From Paraburkholderia sediminicola (GTDB lineage: Bacteria > Pseudomonadota > Gammaproteobacteria > Burkholderiales > Burkholderiaceae): 64,000 nucleotides of DNA. The position numbers were made by a program, and so were the translations under genes. Below, piece after piece: positions 17,643-26,452 of the stretch. Positions within the stretch are counted from its first letter, which is position 1. Every line of letters begins with the position of its first letter. Below the pieces are notes generated by a model, which did not search any database, was not told the origin of the DNA, and saw only the letters and a list, made by a program, of their open reading frames with translations. Where the stretch lies: NCBI RefSeq assembly GCF_902859805.1, contig NZ_CADIKC010000013.1:1-64000 (forward strand), given 5' to 3'.

Positions 17643-19745
17643 GTGGCTCGCAAGACACCTATCGAGCGCTACCGTAACATCGGTATTAGCGCTCACATCG
17701 ACGCCGGCAAAACGACGACGACCGAGCGCATCCTGTTCTACACCGGCGTGAACCACAAGATTGGTGAAGTTCACGACGGCGCTGCCACCATGGACTGGAT
17801 GGAGCAGGAGCAGGAACGCGGCATCACGATCACGTCCGCTGCTACCACGGCATTCTGGAAAGGCATGGCCGGCGATCGCGCCGAGCACCGCATCAACATC
17901 ATCGACACCCCGGGCCACGTTGACTTCACGATTGAAGTTGAACGCTCGATGCGCGTGCTCGACGGTGCGTGCATGGTGTATTGCGCAGTGGGCGGCGTGC
18001 AGCCGCAGTCGGAAACCGTGTGGCGTCAAGCTAACAAGTACAAGGTTCCCCGTCTCGCGTTCATCAACAAGATGGACCGTACCGGCGCGAACTTCTTCAA
18101 GGTCTACGACCAGCTCAAGCTGCGTCTGAAGGCGAACCCGGTTCCGGTCGTGGTGCCTATCGGCGCTGAAGAAACGTTCACGGGCGTGGTCGATCTGCTG
18201 AAGATGAAAGCGATCATTTGGGACGAAGCGTCCCAAGGCACGAAGTTCTCGTACGAAGACATCCCGGCAGAACTCGTCGACACGTGCAACGAATGGCGCG
18301 AGAAGATGGTCGAAGCCGCTGCTGAGTCGAGCGAAGACCTGATGAACAAGTACCTCGAAGAAGGCGAGTTGACGGAAGCGGAAATCGTTAAGGGTCTGCG
18401 CGACCGTACGATCGCTTGCGAAATCCAGCCGATGCTGTGCGGTACCGCGTTCAAGAACAAGGGCGTGCAACGGATGCTGGACGCCGTGCTCGACTTCCTG
18501 CCGTCGCCGATCGACATTCCGCCGGTTACGGGTGAACTCGAAAACGGTGAAAAGGCTGAGCGTCGCGCAGCTGACGACGAGAAGTTCTCGTCCCTCGCAT
18601 TCAAGATCATGACCGACCCGTTTGTCGGCCAGCTGATTTTCTTCCGTGTGTACTCCGGCACGACGAAGTCGGGCGACACGCTGCTGAACGCGACCAAGGA
18701 CAAGAAGGAACGTCTCGGCCGTATTCTGCTGATGCACGCAAACCAGCGTGAAGAAATCAAGGAAGTGCACGCGGGCGACATCGCTGCGGCAGTTGGCCTG
18801 AAAGACGCAACCACGGGCGACACGCTGTGCGATCCGCTGCACCCGATCGTGCTGGAACGCATGATTTTCCCGGAACCGGTGATTTCGCAGGCAGTTGAGC
18901 CGAAGACGAAGCCGGACCAGGAAAAGATGGGTCTGGCCCTGAACCGTCTGGCTCAGGAAGATCCGTCGTTCCGCGTTCAAACGGACGAAGAATCGGGTCA
19001 AACCATTATTTCGGGCATGGGCGAGCTCCACCTCGAAATTCTGGTTGACCGGATGAAGCGTGAATTCGGCGTCGAAGCAACCGTCGGCAAGCCGCAAGTG
19101 GCGTATCGTGAAACGATCCGCGGCAAGGCGGAAGACGTTGACGGCAAGTTCGTCAAGCAGTCGGGTGGTCGCGGCCAGTACGGTCACGCGGTCATCACGC
19201 TCGAGCCGAATGAGCAGGGCAAGGGCTACGAGTTCCTGGACGAAATCAAGGGCGGTGTGATTCCGCGTGAATACATCCCGGCAGTCGACAAGGGTATCCA
19301 GGAAACGCTGAAGGCTGGCGTGCTGGCAGGCTTCCCGGTCGTTGACGTGAAGGTTCACCTGACGTTCGGTTCGTACCACGATGTTGACTCGAACGAAAAC
19401 GCGTTCCGCATGGCCGGTTCGATGGCGTTCAAGGAAGCAATGCGCAAGGCTCAGCCGGTCATCCTCGAACCGATGATGGCCGTCGAAGTCGAAACGCCGG
19501 AAGACTACATGGGCAACGTGATGGGCGATCTGTCGGGCCGTCGCGGTATTGTTCAGGGCATGGAAGACATGATTGGCGGCGGCAAGATCGTTCGCGCCGA
19601 AGTCCCGCTGTCGGAAATGTTCGGCTACTCGACCTCGCTGCGCTCGCTGAGCCAAGGTCGTGCAACGTACACGATGGAGTTCAAGCACTACTCCGAAGCA
19701 CCGCGTAACGTGTCGGAAGCGATCATCAACGCCAAGTCGAAGTAA
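17643..19745 (+). CDS. fusA: Elongation factor G
   Basis: A 700-residue EF-G, the translocation GTPase. G1 AHIDAGKTT is near residue 20, DTPGHVDF (G3) near 88 and NKMD (G4) near 142, followed by domains II-V. The start is GTG, with AGAGGA at 17632-17637. It precedes tuf copy 2 by 47 bases. Confidence 0.98.
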   Translation: MARKTPIERYRNIGISAHIDAGKTTTTERILFYTGVNHKIGEVHDGAATMDWMEQEQERGITITSAATTAFWKGMAGDRAEHRINIIDTPGHVDFTIEVERSMRVLDGACMVYCAVGGVQPQSETVWRQANKYKVPRLAFINKMDRTGANFFKVYDQLKLRLKANPVPVVVPIGAEETFTGVVDLLKMKAIIWDEASQGTKFSYEDIPAELVDTCNEWREKMVEAAAESSEDLMNKYLEEGELTEAEIVKGLRDRTIACEIQPMLCGTAFKNKGVQRMLDAVLDFLPSPIDIPPVTGELENGEKAERRAADDEKFSSLAFKIMTDPFVGQLIFFRVYSGTTKSGDTLLNATKDKKERLGRILLMHANQREEIKEVHAGDIAAAVGLKDATTGDTLCDPLHPIVLERMIFPEPVISQAVEPKTKPDQEKMGLALNRLAQEDPSFRVQTDEESGQTIISGMGELHLEILVDRMKREFGVEATVGKPQVAYRETIRGKAEDVDGKFVKQSGGRGQYGHAVITLEPNEQGKGYEFLDEIKGGVIPREYIPAVDKGIQETLKAGVLAGFPVVDVKVHLTFGSYHDVDSNENAFRMAGSMAFKEAMRKAQPVILEPMMAVEVETPEDYMGNVMGDLSGRRGIVQGMEDMIGGGKIVRAEVPLSEMFGYSTSLRSLSQGRATYTMEFKHYSEAPRNVSEAIINAKSK

Positions 19746-19792
19746 TCGCGCGGCAAGTCATTCAACGATTAACTTTTTGAAAGAAGAGAAAC

Positions 19793-20983
19793 ATGGCTAA
19801 AGGTAAATTCGAACGGACCAAGCCGCACGTGAACGTCGGCACGATCGGTCACGTTGACCACGGCAAGACCACGCTGACGGCAGCGATCACGACGGTGCTG
19901 ACCAAGAAGTTTGGCGGCGAAGCAAAGGCATACGACCAGATCGACGCGGCGCCGGAAGAAAAGGCACGTGGTATCACGATCAACACGGCGCACGTCGAGT
20001 ACGAAACGGCTAACCGCCACTACGCACACGTCGACTGCCCGGGCCACGCTGACTATGTGAAGAACATGATCACGGGCGCAGCGCAGATGGACGGCGCGAT
20101 CCTGGTGTGCTCGGCTGCAGACGGCCCGATGCCGCAAACGCGTGAGCACATCCTGCTGGCGCGTCAGGTTGGCGTTCCGTACATCATCGTGTTCCTGAAC
20201 AAGTGCGACATGGTGGACGACGCTGAGCTGCTGGAACTCGTCGAGATGGAAGTTCGCGAACTTCTGTCGAAGTACGACTTCCCGGGCGACGACACGCCGA
20301 TCATCAAGGGTTCGGCCAAGCTGGCGCTGGAAGGCGACACGGGCGAGCTGGGCGAAGTGGCGATCATGAACCTGGCCGACGCGCTGGACACGTACATCCC
20401 GACGCCGGAGCGCGCAGTTGACGGTGCGTTCCTGATGCCGGTGGAAGACGTGTTCTCGATCTCGGGTCGCGGCACGGTGGTGACGGGTCGCGTTGAGCGC
20501 GGCGTCGTGAAGGTTGGCGAGGAAATCGAAATCGTCGGTATCAAGCCGACGGTGAAGACGACCTGCACGGGCGTGGAAATGTTCCGCAAGCTGCTCGACC
20601 AGGGTCAGGCAGGCGACAACGTGGGTATCCTGCTGCGCGGCACGAAGCGTGAAGACGTGGAGCGTGGCCAGGTTCTGGCGAAGCCGGGTTCGATCAACCC
20701 GCACACGCACTTCACGGCTGAAGTGTACGTGCTGAGCAAGGACGAAGGCGGCCGCCACACGCCGTTCTTCAACAACTATCGTCCGCAGTTCTACTTCCGT
20801 ACAACGGACGTGACGGGCTCGATCGAGTTGCCGAAGGACAAGGAAATGGTCATGCCGGGCGACAACGTGTCGATCACGGTGAAGCTGATCAACCCGATCG
20901 CGATGGAAGAAGGTCTGCGCTTCGCAATCCGCGAAGGCGGCCGTACGGTCGGCGCAGGTGTGGTTGCCAAGATTCTCGAGTAA
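19793..20983 (+). CDS. tuf: Elongation factor Tu, copy 2 (str operon)
   Basis: A 396-residue EF-Tu with the same amino acid sequence as copy 1. It is the last gene of the rpsL-rpsG-fusA-tuf operon, preceded by AAGAAGAG. Only codons 2, 3, 5, 6 and 7 differ in DNA from copy 1, all synonymously. Two differently regulated copies, one tRNA-linked and one str-linked, are typical of proteobacteria. Confidence 0.98.
   Translation: MAKGKFERTKPHVNVGTIGHVDHGKTTLTAAITTVLTKKFGGEAKAYDQIDAAPEEKARGITINTAHVEYETANRHYAHVDCPGHADYVKNMITGAAQMDGAILVCSAADGPMPQTREHILLARQVGVPYIIVFLNKCDMVDDAELLELVEMEVRELLSKYDFPGDDTPIIKGSAKLALEGDTGELGEVAIMNLADALDTYIPTPERAVDGAFLMPVEDVFSISGRGTVVTGRVERGVVKVGEEIEIVGIKPTVKTTCTGVEMFRKLLDQGQAGDNVGILLRGTKREDVERGQVLAKPGSINPHTHFTAEVYVLSKDEGGRHTPFFNNYRPQFYFRTTDVTGSIELPKDKEMVMPGDNVSITVKLINPIAMEEGLRFAIREGGRTVGAGVVAKILE
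19814..20983 (+). repeat. Long direct repeat, tuf copy 2 (about 1170 bp)
   Basis: Partner of 591-1760, about 19.2 kb away in the same orientation. Recombination between the copies would delete or duplicate secE through fusA, including rpoBC, so deletion should be lethal. The identity is therefore best explained by gene conversion. Confidence 0.9.
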
Positions 20984-21009
20984 AATCGAGGGTTGAAGTT
21001 GCAGTAAGT

Positions 21010-21088
21010 GGTGCCCGGAGCCGGGCGCCAGCGCCACAGCAGGTGCCCGGCTCTACGTTCTTTTACTATCTGGCGGCGCAATACCGCC
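21010..21088 (+). promoter_or_regulatory. Structured leader between tuf and rpsJ
   Basis: GAGCCGGGCGCC (21018-21029) can pair over 12 bp (one G-U) with GGTGCCCGGCTC (21042-21053), followed by a T-rich stretch. The same CCGGGCGCC arm can instead pair with an upstream copy of GGTGCCCGG at 21010-21018, giving two mutually exclusive hairpins. A third hairpin GGCGG/CCGCC (21072-21076, 21084-21088) follows. This suggests an attenuator before rpsJ. Confidence 0.5.
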
Positions 21089-21110
21089 TCGCTCTTTCCA
21101 AGGAATTGTC

Positions 21111-21422
21111 ATGCAGAACCAGAAAATCCGCATTCGCCTGAAGGCTTTCGACTATCGCCTGATCGATCAATCGGCAGCTGAAATCGTCGACACGGCAAAG
21201 CGGACTGGCGCAATCGTTCGTGGTCCGGTGCCCCTGCCGACCCGCATTCAACGTTTCGACATCCTGCGTTCGCCGCACGTCAACAAGACGTCGCGCGATC
21301 AGCTCGAAATCCGTACGCACCAACGTCTGATGGACATCGTCGATCCGACGGACAAGACCGTTGACGCACTGATGAAGCTGGACCTGCCGGCTGGCGTGGA
21401 CGTGGAAATCAAGCTGCAATAA
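21111..21422 (+). CDS. rpsJ: 30S ribosomal protein S10 (NusE)
   Basis: A 103-residue S10, which acts both in the 30S head and as NusE in antitermination with NusG and NusB. It contains the conserved GPVPLPTRIQRFDILRSPHV segment. CAAGGAA at 21099-21105 supports the ATG. It is followed by a 201-base gap with its own promoter before rplC, rather than by the usual close spacing. Confidence 0.98.
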   Translation: MQNQKIRIRLKAFDYRLIDQSAAEIVDTAKRTGAIVRGPVPLPTRIQRFDILRSPHVNKTSRDQLEIRTHQRLMDIVDPTDKTVDALMKLDLPAGVDVEIKLQ

Positions 21423-21472
21423 GGCTTCCAAAGGTTGCCTGGCGTGCCGGGCAGCGCTAAGTCATTGATTGC

Positions 21473-21501
21473 TTGCGGAAAACGAAAAGTCTCGCTATAA
21501 T
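21473..21501 (+). promoter_or_regulatory. Sigma-70 promoter before rplC
   Basis: TTGCGG (21473-21478) and a consensus TATAAT (21496-21501) are 17 bp apart. The -10 box lies at the centre of an imperfect palindrome spanning 21485-21512 (AAAAG...CTAT/ATAG...CTTTT, 12 pairs with two G-U). The transcript would have a leader of about 115 bases before rplC. Confidence 0.65.
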
Positions 21502-21545
21502 AGTGGGCTTTTCGCGCATTTGCGCAAAAAAGTCGGTGTGCTGCA

Positions 21546-21610
21546 GCATGATTTCATGCCCGAAACGGCACCGGCATTTTGTAAATTAGCCCCGACCAAT
21601 CGCAGTCGGG
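21546..21610 (+). promoter_or_regulatory. rplC leader hairpins
   Basis: GCATGA/TCATGC (21546-21551, 21554-21559) and CCCGAC/GTCGGG (21591-21596, 21605-21610) lie in the presumed 5' leader; the second ends four bases before the GGAG of rplC. In E. coli L4 regulates its operon through a leader upstream of rpsJ, so a comparable element here would be relocated. No L4-site homology could be confirmed. Confidence 0.35.
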
Positions 21611-21623
21611 AATGGAGAAAACG

Positions 21624-22283
21624 ATGAGCCTTGGACTCGTAGGTCGCAAGGTTGGCATGACCCGTATCTTCACGGCAGAAGGGGATTCGATTCCCGTTAC
21701 CGTGCTGGACGTGTCCGACAACCGCGTGACGCAGATCAAGACTGTTGAAACCGACGGCTACACGGCCGTGCAGGTTGCATTCGGTACGCGCCGTGCATCG
21801 CGTGTGACGAAGCCGTTGGCCGGTCATCTCGCCAAAGCCGGTGTTCAAGCCGGTGAAATCCTCAAAGAATTCCAGATCGATGCTGCCAAGGCTGCCGAGT
21901 TGTCGAACGGCACCGTGGTCGGTCCCGACCTGTTCGAAGTAGGCCAGAAGGTCGACGTGCAAGGCGTGTCGATCGGTAAGGGCTACGCCGGTACCATCAA
22001 GCGTTACAACTTCGCATCCGGCCGTGCATCGCACGGTAACTCGCGCTCGCACAACGTGCCGGGTTCGATCGGTATGGCGCAGGATCCGGGTCGTGTTTTC
22101 CCGGGTAAGCGCATGACCGGTCACATGGGTGACGATACGGTAACCGTGCAAAACCTCGAAATCGCTCGTATCGACGCTGACCGCAAGCTGTTGCTGGTCA
22201 AGGGCGCCGTTCCGGGTGCGAAGGGTGGCAAGGTATTCGTTACGCCGGCCGTGAAGACGCGTGCCGTGAAAGGAGCGAAATAA
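21624..22283 (+). CDS. rplC: 50S ribosomal protein L3
   Basis: A 219-residue L3 that reaches into the peptidyl transferase centre. The signature NFASGRASHGNSRSHNVPGS and the MAQDPGRVFPGKRM loop, whose Gln is the PrmB methylation site in E. coli, are present. The ATG at 21624 is preferred over the one at 21612 because GGAG at 21614-21617 gives correct spacing and the protein then begins MSLGLVGRKVGMTR. The stop overlaps the rplD start by one base. Confidence 0.95.
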   Translation: MSLGLVGRKVGMTRIFTAEGDSIPVTVLDVSDNRVTQIKTVETDGYTAVQVAFGTRRASRVTKPLAGHLAKAGVQAGEILKEFQIDAAKAAELSNGTVVGPDLFEVGQKVDVQGVSIGKGYAGTIKRYNFASGRASHGNSRSHNVPGSIGMAQDPGRVFPGKRMTGHMGDDTVTVQNLEIARIDADRKLLLVKGAVPGAKGGKVFVTPAVKTRAVKGAK

Positions 22284-22903
22284 TGGAACTTAAGCTCCTG
22301 AATGCCAATGGTCAGGAAGGTGCAGGCGTTAGCGCGTCGGACGTAGTGTTCGGCCGCGATTACAACGAAGCCCTGATTCACCAGGTTGTGGTGGCGTATC
22401 AAGCGAATGCCCGTAGCGGCAACCGCGCGCAGAAGGACCGTGAGCAAGTCAAGCACACGACCAAGAAGCCGTGGCGCCAGAAGGGTACGGGCCGCGCCCG
22501 TGCCGGTATGTCGTCGAGCCCGTTGTGGCGCGGCGGTGGCCGGATCTTCCCGAATTCGCCGGAAGAAAACTTTTCGCACAAGGTCAACAAGAAGATGCAT
22601 CGCGCAGGTCTCTGCTCGATCTTCTCGCAGCTGGCTCGCGAAGGCCGCATCTCGGTGGTCGACGAGCTGACGCTCGAAGCGCCGAAGACGAAGCTGCTGG
22701 CCGAAAAATTCAAGGCGATGGGTCTCGACTCCGTGCTGGTGATTACCGACACGGTTGACGAAAACCTGTACCTCGCGTCGCGCAATCTCGCCCATGTGGC
22801 GGTTGTCGAGCCGCGTTACGCCGACCCGCTGTCGCTGATCTACTTCAAGAAGATCCTGATCACGAAGGCTGCGGTCGCCCAGATCGAGGAGTTGCTGTCA
22901 TGA
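22283..22903 (+). CDS. rplD: 50S ribosomal protein L4
   Basis: A 206-residue L4 lining the polypeptide exit tunnel. The extended loop with KKPWRQKGTGRARAGMSSSP (about residues 60-80), the macrolide-relevant region, is intact. It overlaps rplC by one base and rplW by four, showing tight translational coupling within the S10 operon. Confidence 0.97.
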   Translation: MELKLLNANGQEGAGVSASDVVFGRDYNEALIHQVVVAYQANARSGNRAQKDREQVKHTTKKPWRQKGTGRARAGMSSSPLWRGGGRIFPNSPEENFSHKVNKKMHRAGLCSIFSQLAREGRISVVDELTLEAPKTKLLAEKFKAMGLDSVLVITDTVDENLYLASRNLAHVAVVEPRYADPLSLIYFKKILITKAAVAQIEELLS

Positions 22904-23214
22904 GCGAGATTCGCAAGAACGATCATCGTTTGATGCAGGTCCTGCTCGCGCCGGTGATCTCCGAAAAGGCGACGCTGGTGGCCGACAAGAACGAGCAGGT
23001 TGTGTTCGAAGTCGCGCCCGATGCCACGAAGCAGGAAGTGAAAGCTGCAGTCGAGCTGCTGTTCAAGGTGGAAGTCAATTCCGTCAACGTGCTGGTCTCG
23101 AAGGGCAAAGCCAAGCGCTTTGGCCGCTTCATGGGCAAGCGCAAGGACGTGAAGAAGGCGTACGTCTGCCTGAAGCCCGGCCAGGAAATCAACTTTGAAG
23201 CGGAGGCCAAGTAA
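22900..23214 (+). CDS. rplW: 50S ribosomal protein L23
   Basis: A 104-residue L23 at the tunnel exit, the docking site for trigger factor and SRP. The family core LLAPVISEKATLVADKNEQ starts near residue 14, and the RFGRFMGKRKDVKKAYV extension is present. Its ATG overlaps the rplD stop (ATGA). Confidence 0.97.
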   Translation: MSEIRKNDHRLMQVLLAPVISEKATLVADKNEQVVFEVAPDATKQEVKAAVELLFKVEVNSVNVLVSKGKAKRFGRFMGKRKDVKKAYVCLKPGQEINFEAEAK

Positions 23215-23216
23215 TC

Positions 23217-24044
23217 ATGGCAATCGTTAAAGTTAAGCCGACTTCGCCGGGTCGCCGTGCGATGGTCAAGGTGGTCAACAAGGATCTGCATAAGGGCAAG
23301 CCGTTCGCACCGCTGCTCGATTCGCAATCCACGACCGCCGGCCGTAATAACAACGGTCACATCACCACGCGTCATAAGGGTGGTGGTCACAAGCATCACT
23401 ACCGTGTCGTCGATTTCCGTCGCAACAAGGACGGCATTCCGGCAAAGGTCGAACGTCTTGAGTACGATCCGAACCGTAGCGCGAACATCGCGCTGGTTCT
23501 GTACGCAGACGGCGAGCGCAAGTACATCATCGCTCCGAAGGGTGTGACGGTTGGTCAGCAACTGATGTCGGGTTCGGAAGCTCCGATCCGCGCAGGTAAC
23601 ACGCTGCCGATCCGCAACATTCCGGTCGGTACGACGATCCACTGCATCGAAATGCTGCCGGGCAAGGGCGCGCAAATGGCGCGTTCGGCTGGCACGTCGG
23701 CGATGTTGCTGGCTCGTGAAGGCATCTACGCACAGGTCCGCCTGCGCTCGGGTGAAATCCGCCGCGTTCACGTTGAATGCCGCGCGACGATTGGTGAAGT
23801 TGGCAACGAAGAGCATAGCCTCCGTCAAATCGGTAAGGCTGGCGCGAATCGCTGGCGCGGTATCCGCCCGACGGTGCGTGGCGTTGCAATGAACCCGGTC
23901 GATCACCCGCACGGCGGTGGTGAAGGCAAGACGGCTGCAGGTCGCGATCCGGTGAGCCCGTGGGGCACGCCTGCTAAGGGTTATCGCACCCGCAGCAACA
24001 AGCGCACGACGAGCATGATCGTCCAGCGCCGTCACAAGCGTTAA
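23217..24044 (+). CDS. rplB: 50S ribosomal protein L2
   Basis: A 275-residue L2, required for subunit joining and peptidyl transferase activity. The conserved GVAMNPVDHPHGGGEGKT motif with the functional His is near residue 225. It starts two bases after the rplW stop. Confidence 0.98.
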   Translation: MAIVKVKPTSPGRRAMVKVVNKDLHKGKPFAPLLDSQSTTAGRNNNGHITTRHKGGGHKHHYRVVDFRRNKDGIPAKVERLEYDPNRSANIALVLYADGERKYIIAPKGVTVGQQLMSGSEAPIRAGNTLPIRNIPVGTTIHCIEMLPGKGAQMARSAGTSAMLLAREGIYAQVRLRSGEIRRVHVECRATIGEVGNEEHSLRQIGKAGANRWRGIRPTVRGVAMNPVDHPHGGGEGKTAAGRDPVSPWGTPAKGYRTRSNKRTTSMIVQRRHKR

Positions 24045-24054
24045 GGAGTAGGCA

Positions 24055-24330
24055 ATGGCACGTTCTGTAAAAAAAGGTCCGTTCTGCGACGCCCATTTGC
24101 TGAAGAAAGTTGAGTCGGCAGCCGCTGCGCGTGACAAGAAGCCGATCAAAACCTGGTCGCGTCGTTCTACGATTCTGCCGGATTTCATCGGTCTGACGAT
24201 TGCTGTGCACAACGGCCGTCAACACGTCCCGGTGTACATCTCGGAAAACATGGTCGGCCACAAGCTTGGCGAGTTTGCATTGACCCGGACGTTCAAGGGT
24301 CACGCAGCCGACAAGAAGGCTAAGAAATAA
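24055..24330 (+). CDS. rpsS: 30S ribosomal protein S19
   Basis: A 91-residue S19 of the 30S head, full length, with the family segment RRSTILPDFIGLTIAVHNG and HKLGEFALTRTFKGH. Ribosome site AAGGAG at 24044-24049. Confidence 0.98.
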   Translation: MARSVKKGPFCDAHLLKKVESAAAARDKKPIKTWSRRSTILPDFIGLTIAVHNGRQHVPVYISENMVGHKLGEFALTRTFKGHAADKKAKK

Positions 24331-24340
24331 GGGGCTCATG

Positions 24341-24670
24341 ATGGAAGTGAAAGCAATTCATCGCGGTGCCCGCATCTCGGCGCAGAAAACGCGCCTTGTG
24401 GCTGACCAGATCCGCGGTTTGCCGGTCGACAAGGCGCTGAACGTTCTGACGTTCTCGCCGAAGAAGGCTGCGGGAATCGTGAAAAAGGTCGTGCTGTCGG
24501 CGATCGCGAATGCGGAGCATAACGAAGGCGCCGATATCGACGAGCTCAAGGTAACGAGCATCATGGTCGACAAGGCTGCATCGCTCAAGCGTTTTACCGC
24601 GCGCGCTAAAGGCCGTGGTAACCGCATCGAGAAGCAATCCTGTCACATCACTGTGACGGTCGGGAATTAA
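24341..24670 (+). CDS. rplV: 50S ribosomal protein L22
   Basis: A 109-residue L22 whose beta-hairpin lines the exit tunnel. It starts MEVKAIHRGARIS and ends RIEKQSCHITVTVGN. Two in-frame ATGs are adjacent (24338 and 24341); the second gives the usual N terminus and better spacing from AAGGGG. Confidence 0.96.
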   Translation: MEVKAIHRGARISAQKTRLVADQIRGLPVDKALNVLTFSPKKAAGIVKKVVLSAIANAEHNEGADIDELKVTSIMVDKAASLKRFTARAKGRGNRIEKQSCHITVTVGN

Positions 24671-24681
24671 GGGGTCATACG

Positions 24682-25488
24682 ATGGGACAGAAAATTCATC
24701 CGACTGGCTTCCGTTTGGCCGTCAGCCGCAATTGGGCGTCGCGTTGGTACGCGAACAACAACAATTTCGCGGCGATGTTGCAGGAAGACATCGGTGTTCG
24801 TGAATACCTGAAGAAGAAGCTGAAGAACGCGTCCGTCGGCCGCGTTGTGATCGAGCGTCCTGCAAAGAACGCACGCATCACGATTTTCAGCTCGCGTCCG
24901 GGTGTCGTGATCGGTAAGAAGGGTGAAGACATTGAACTGCTGAAGTCCGAGCTGCAAAAGCGCATGGGCGTCCCGGTTCACGTCAACATCGAAGAAATCC
25001 GCAAGCCGGAAACCGATGCGCAACTGATCGCTGATTCGATCACGCAACAACTCGAGCGTCGGATTATGTTCCGCCGCGCGATGAAGCGTGCAATGCAAAA
25101 CGCAATGCGTCTGGGTGCTCAAGGCATCAAGATCATGAGCGCAGGCCGCCTGAACGGTATCGAAATCGCTCGTACGGAATGGTATCGCGAAGGTCGCGTG
25201 CCCCTTCATACGCTGCGTGCTGATATCGACTACGCAACTTCGGAAGCGAAGACGACGTACGGCATCATCGGCGTGAAGGTGTGGGTCTACAAGGGCGACA
25301 CGCTCGGCCGCAACGACGCACCGGTGGTTGAAGAAGTCGCCGAAGAAAAGCGTCCGCGCCGCAACGCACGTCCGGGTGGCGATCGCCGTCCGCGTCGTGA
25401 TGGTGAAGGTGGTGGCCCGGCAGGTGCACGCCGTGGCGCTCCTCGTCGTGCTGGCGGTGCCGGCGGCGACGGGAAGACTGGAGAATAA
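24682..25488 (+). CDS. rpsC: 30S ribosomal protein S3
   Basis: A 268-residue S3 with KH domain ([22 protein letters not shown] near residues 73-95) and C-terminal domain, forming the mRNA entry site. The protein is longer than E. coli S3 (233 residues) through a basic Arg/Gly/Pro-rich tail after about residue 220, a feature common in betaproteobacteria. Confidence 0.98.
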
Positions 25489-25490
25489 CG

Positions 25491-25907
25491 ATGCTGCAAC
25501 CGAAACGCAGAAAGTATCGCAAAGAGCAGAAGGGTCGTAACACCGGTATCGCTACCCGCGGCAACGCGGTGTCGTTCGGTGAGTTCGGCCTGAAGGCTAT
25601 CGGTCGTGGTCGTTTGACCGCGCGCCAGATTGAAGCGGCACGTCGTGCAATGACGCGTCACATCAAGCGTGGTGGCCGTATCTGGATCCGCATCTTCCCG
25701 GACAAGCCGATCTCGCACAAGCCGGCTGAAGTACGTATGGGTAACGGTAAAGGTAACCCTGAGTACTACGTCGCAGAGATTCAACCGGGCAAGATGCTGT
25801 ACGAAATGGACGGCGTAACCGAAGAGCTGGCACGCGAAGCGTTCCGTCTGGCTGCAGCTAAGCTGCCGCTTAAGACGACGTTTATCGTGCGTCAGCTCGG
25901 CGCCTAA
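25491..25907 (+). CDS. rplP: 50S ribosomal protein L16
   Basis: A 138-residue L16 near the A-site tRNA and central protuberance. It begins [17 protein letters not shown] and contains [18 protein letters not shown] and [14 protein letters not shown]. It starts two bases after rpsC. Confidence 0.98.
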
Positions 25908-25917
25908 GGAGCAAATG

Positions 25918-26112
25918 ATGAAGGCTTCCGAACTTCACCAGAAAGATCAGGCCGCGCTCAACAAGGAGCTGTCGGACCTGTTGAAGGCGCAATTCGGCCT
26001 GCGCATGCAACTCGCGACCCAGCAGCTCACGAACACGAGCCAGCTGAAGAAGGTTCGTCGCGACATCGCACGTGTGCGGACCGTCCTGACTGAGAAGGCG
26101 AACCAGAAATGA
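25918..26112 (+). CDS. rpmC: 50S ribosomal protein L29
   Basis: A 64-residue L29, a two-helix protein at the tunnel exit. The second of two adjacent ATGs is chosen: AGGAG (25907-25911) is six bases upstream, and the product then starts [11 protein letters not shown]. The stop overlaps the rpsQ start. Confidence 0.95.
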
Positions 26113-26381
26113 ACGATAGCGTAAAAACCTCGCTCAAGCGGACGCTGGTCGGCAAGGTCGTCAGCAACAAGATGGACAAGACGGTCACCGTGTTGGTTGA
26201 GCACCGCGTGAAGCACCCGATCTACGGCAAGTACGTTGTGCGTTCGAAGAAGTACCACGCGCACGACGATGCAAACACGTACAACGAGGGTGACCTCGTT
26301 GAAATCCAGGAAACGCGTCCGATTTCGAAGACGAAAGCCTGGGTTGTGGCTCGCCTGGTTGAGGCTGCTCGCGTCATCTGA
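26109..26381 (+). CDS. rpsQ: 30S ribosomal protein S17
   Basis: A 90-residue S17, an early-assembly OB-fold protein. It shows [20 protein letters not shown] and [17 protein letters not shown]. It overlaps rpmC by four bases and ends the S10 block; a 289-base gap with a new promoter follows. Confidence 0.97.
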
Positions 26382-26424
26382 CGCCGCAAGTTGTAGAAGT
26401 AGTTGAAATCGCAGTAAGTTTCGC

Positions 26425-26452
26425 TTGCAAGACCGAGATTATTTGTTATAAT
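26425..26452 (+). promoter_or_regulatory. Promoter of the spc operon
   Basis: TTGCAA (26425-26430) and a consensus TATAAT (26447-26452), 16 bp apart, lie in the rpsQ-rplN gap. The -10 box falls within the loop and 3' arm of a perfect palindrome (see next entry). Transcription would start near 26459, leaving a leader of over 200 bases with no recognised gene. Confidence 0.65.
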
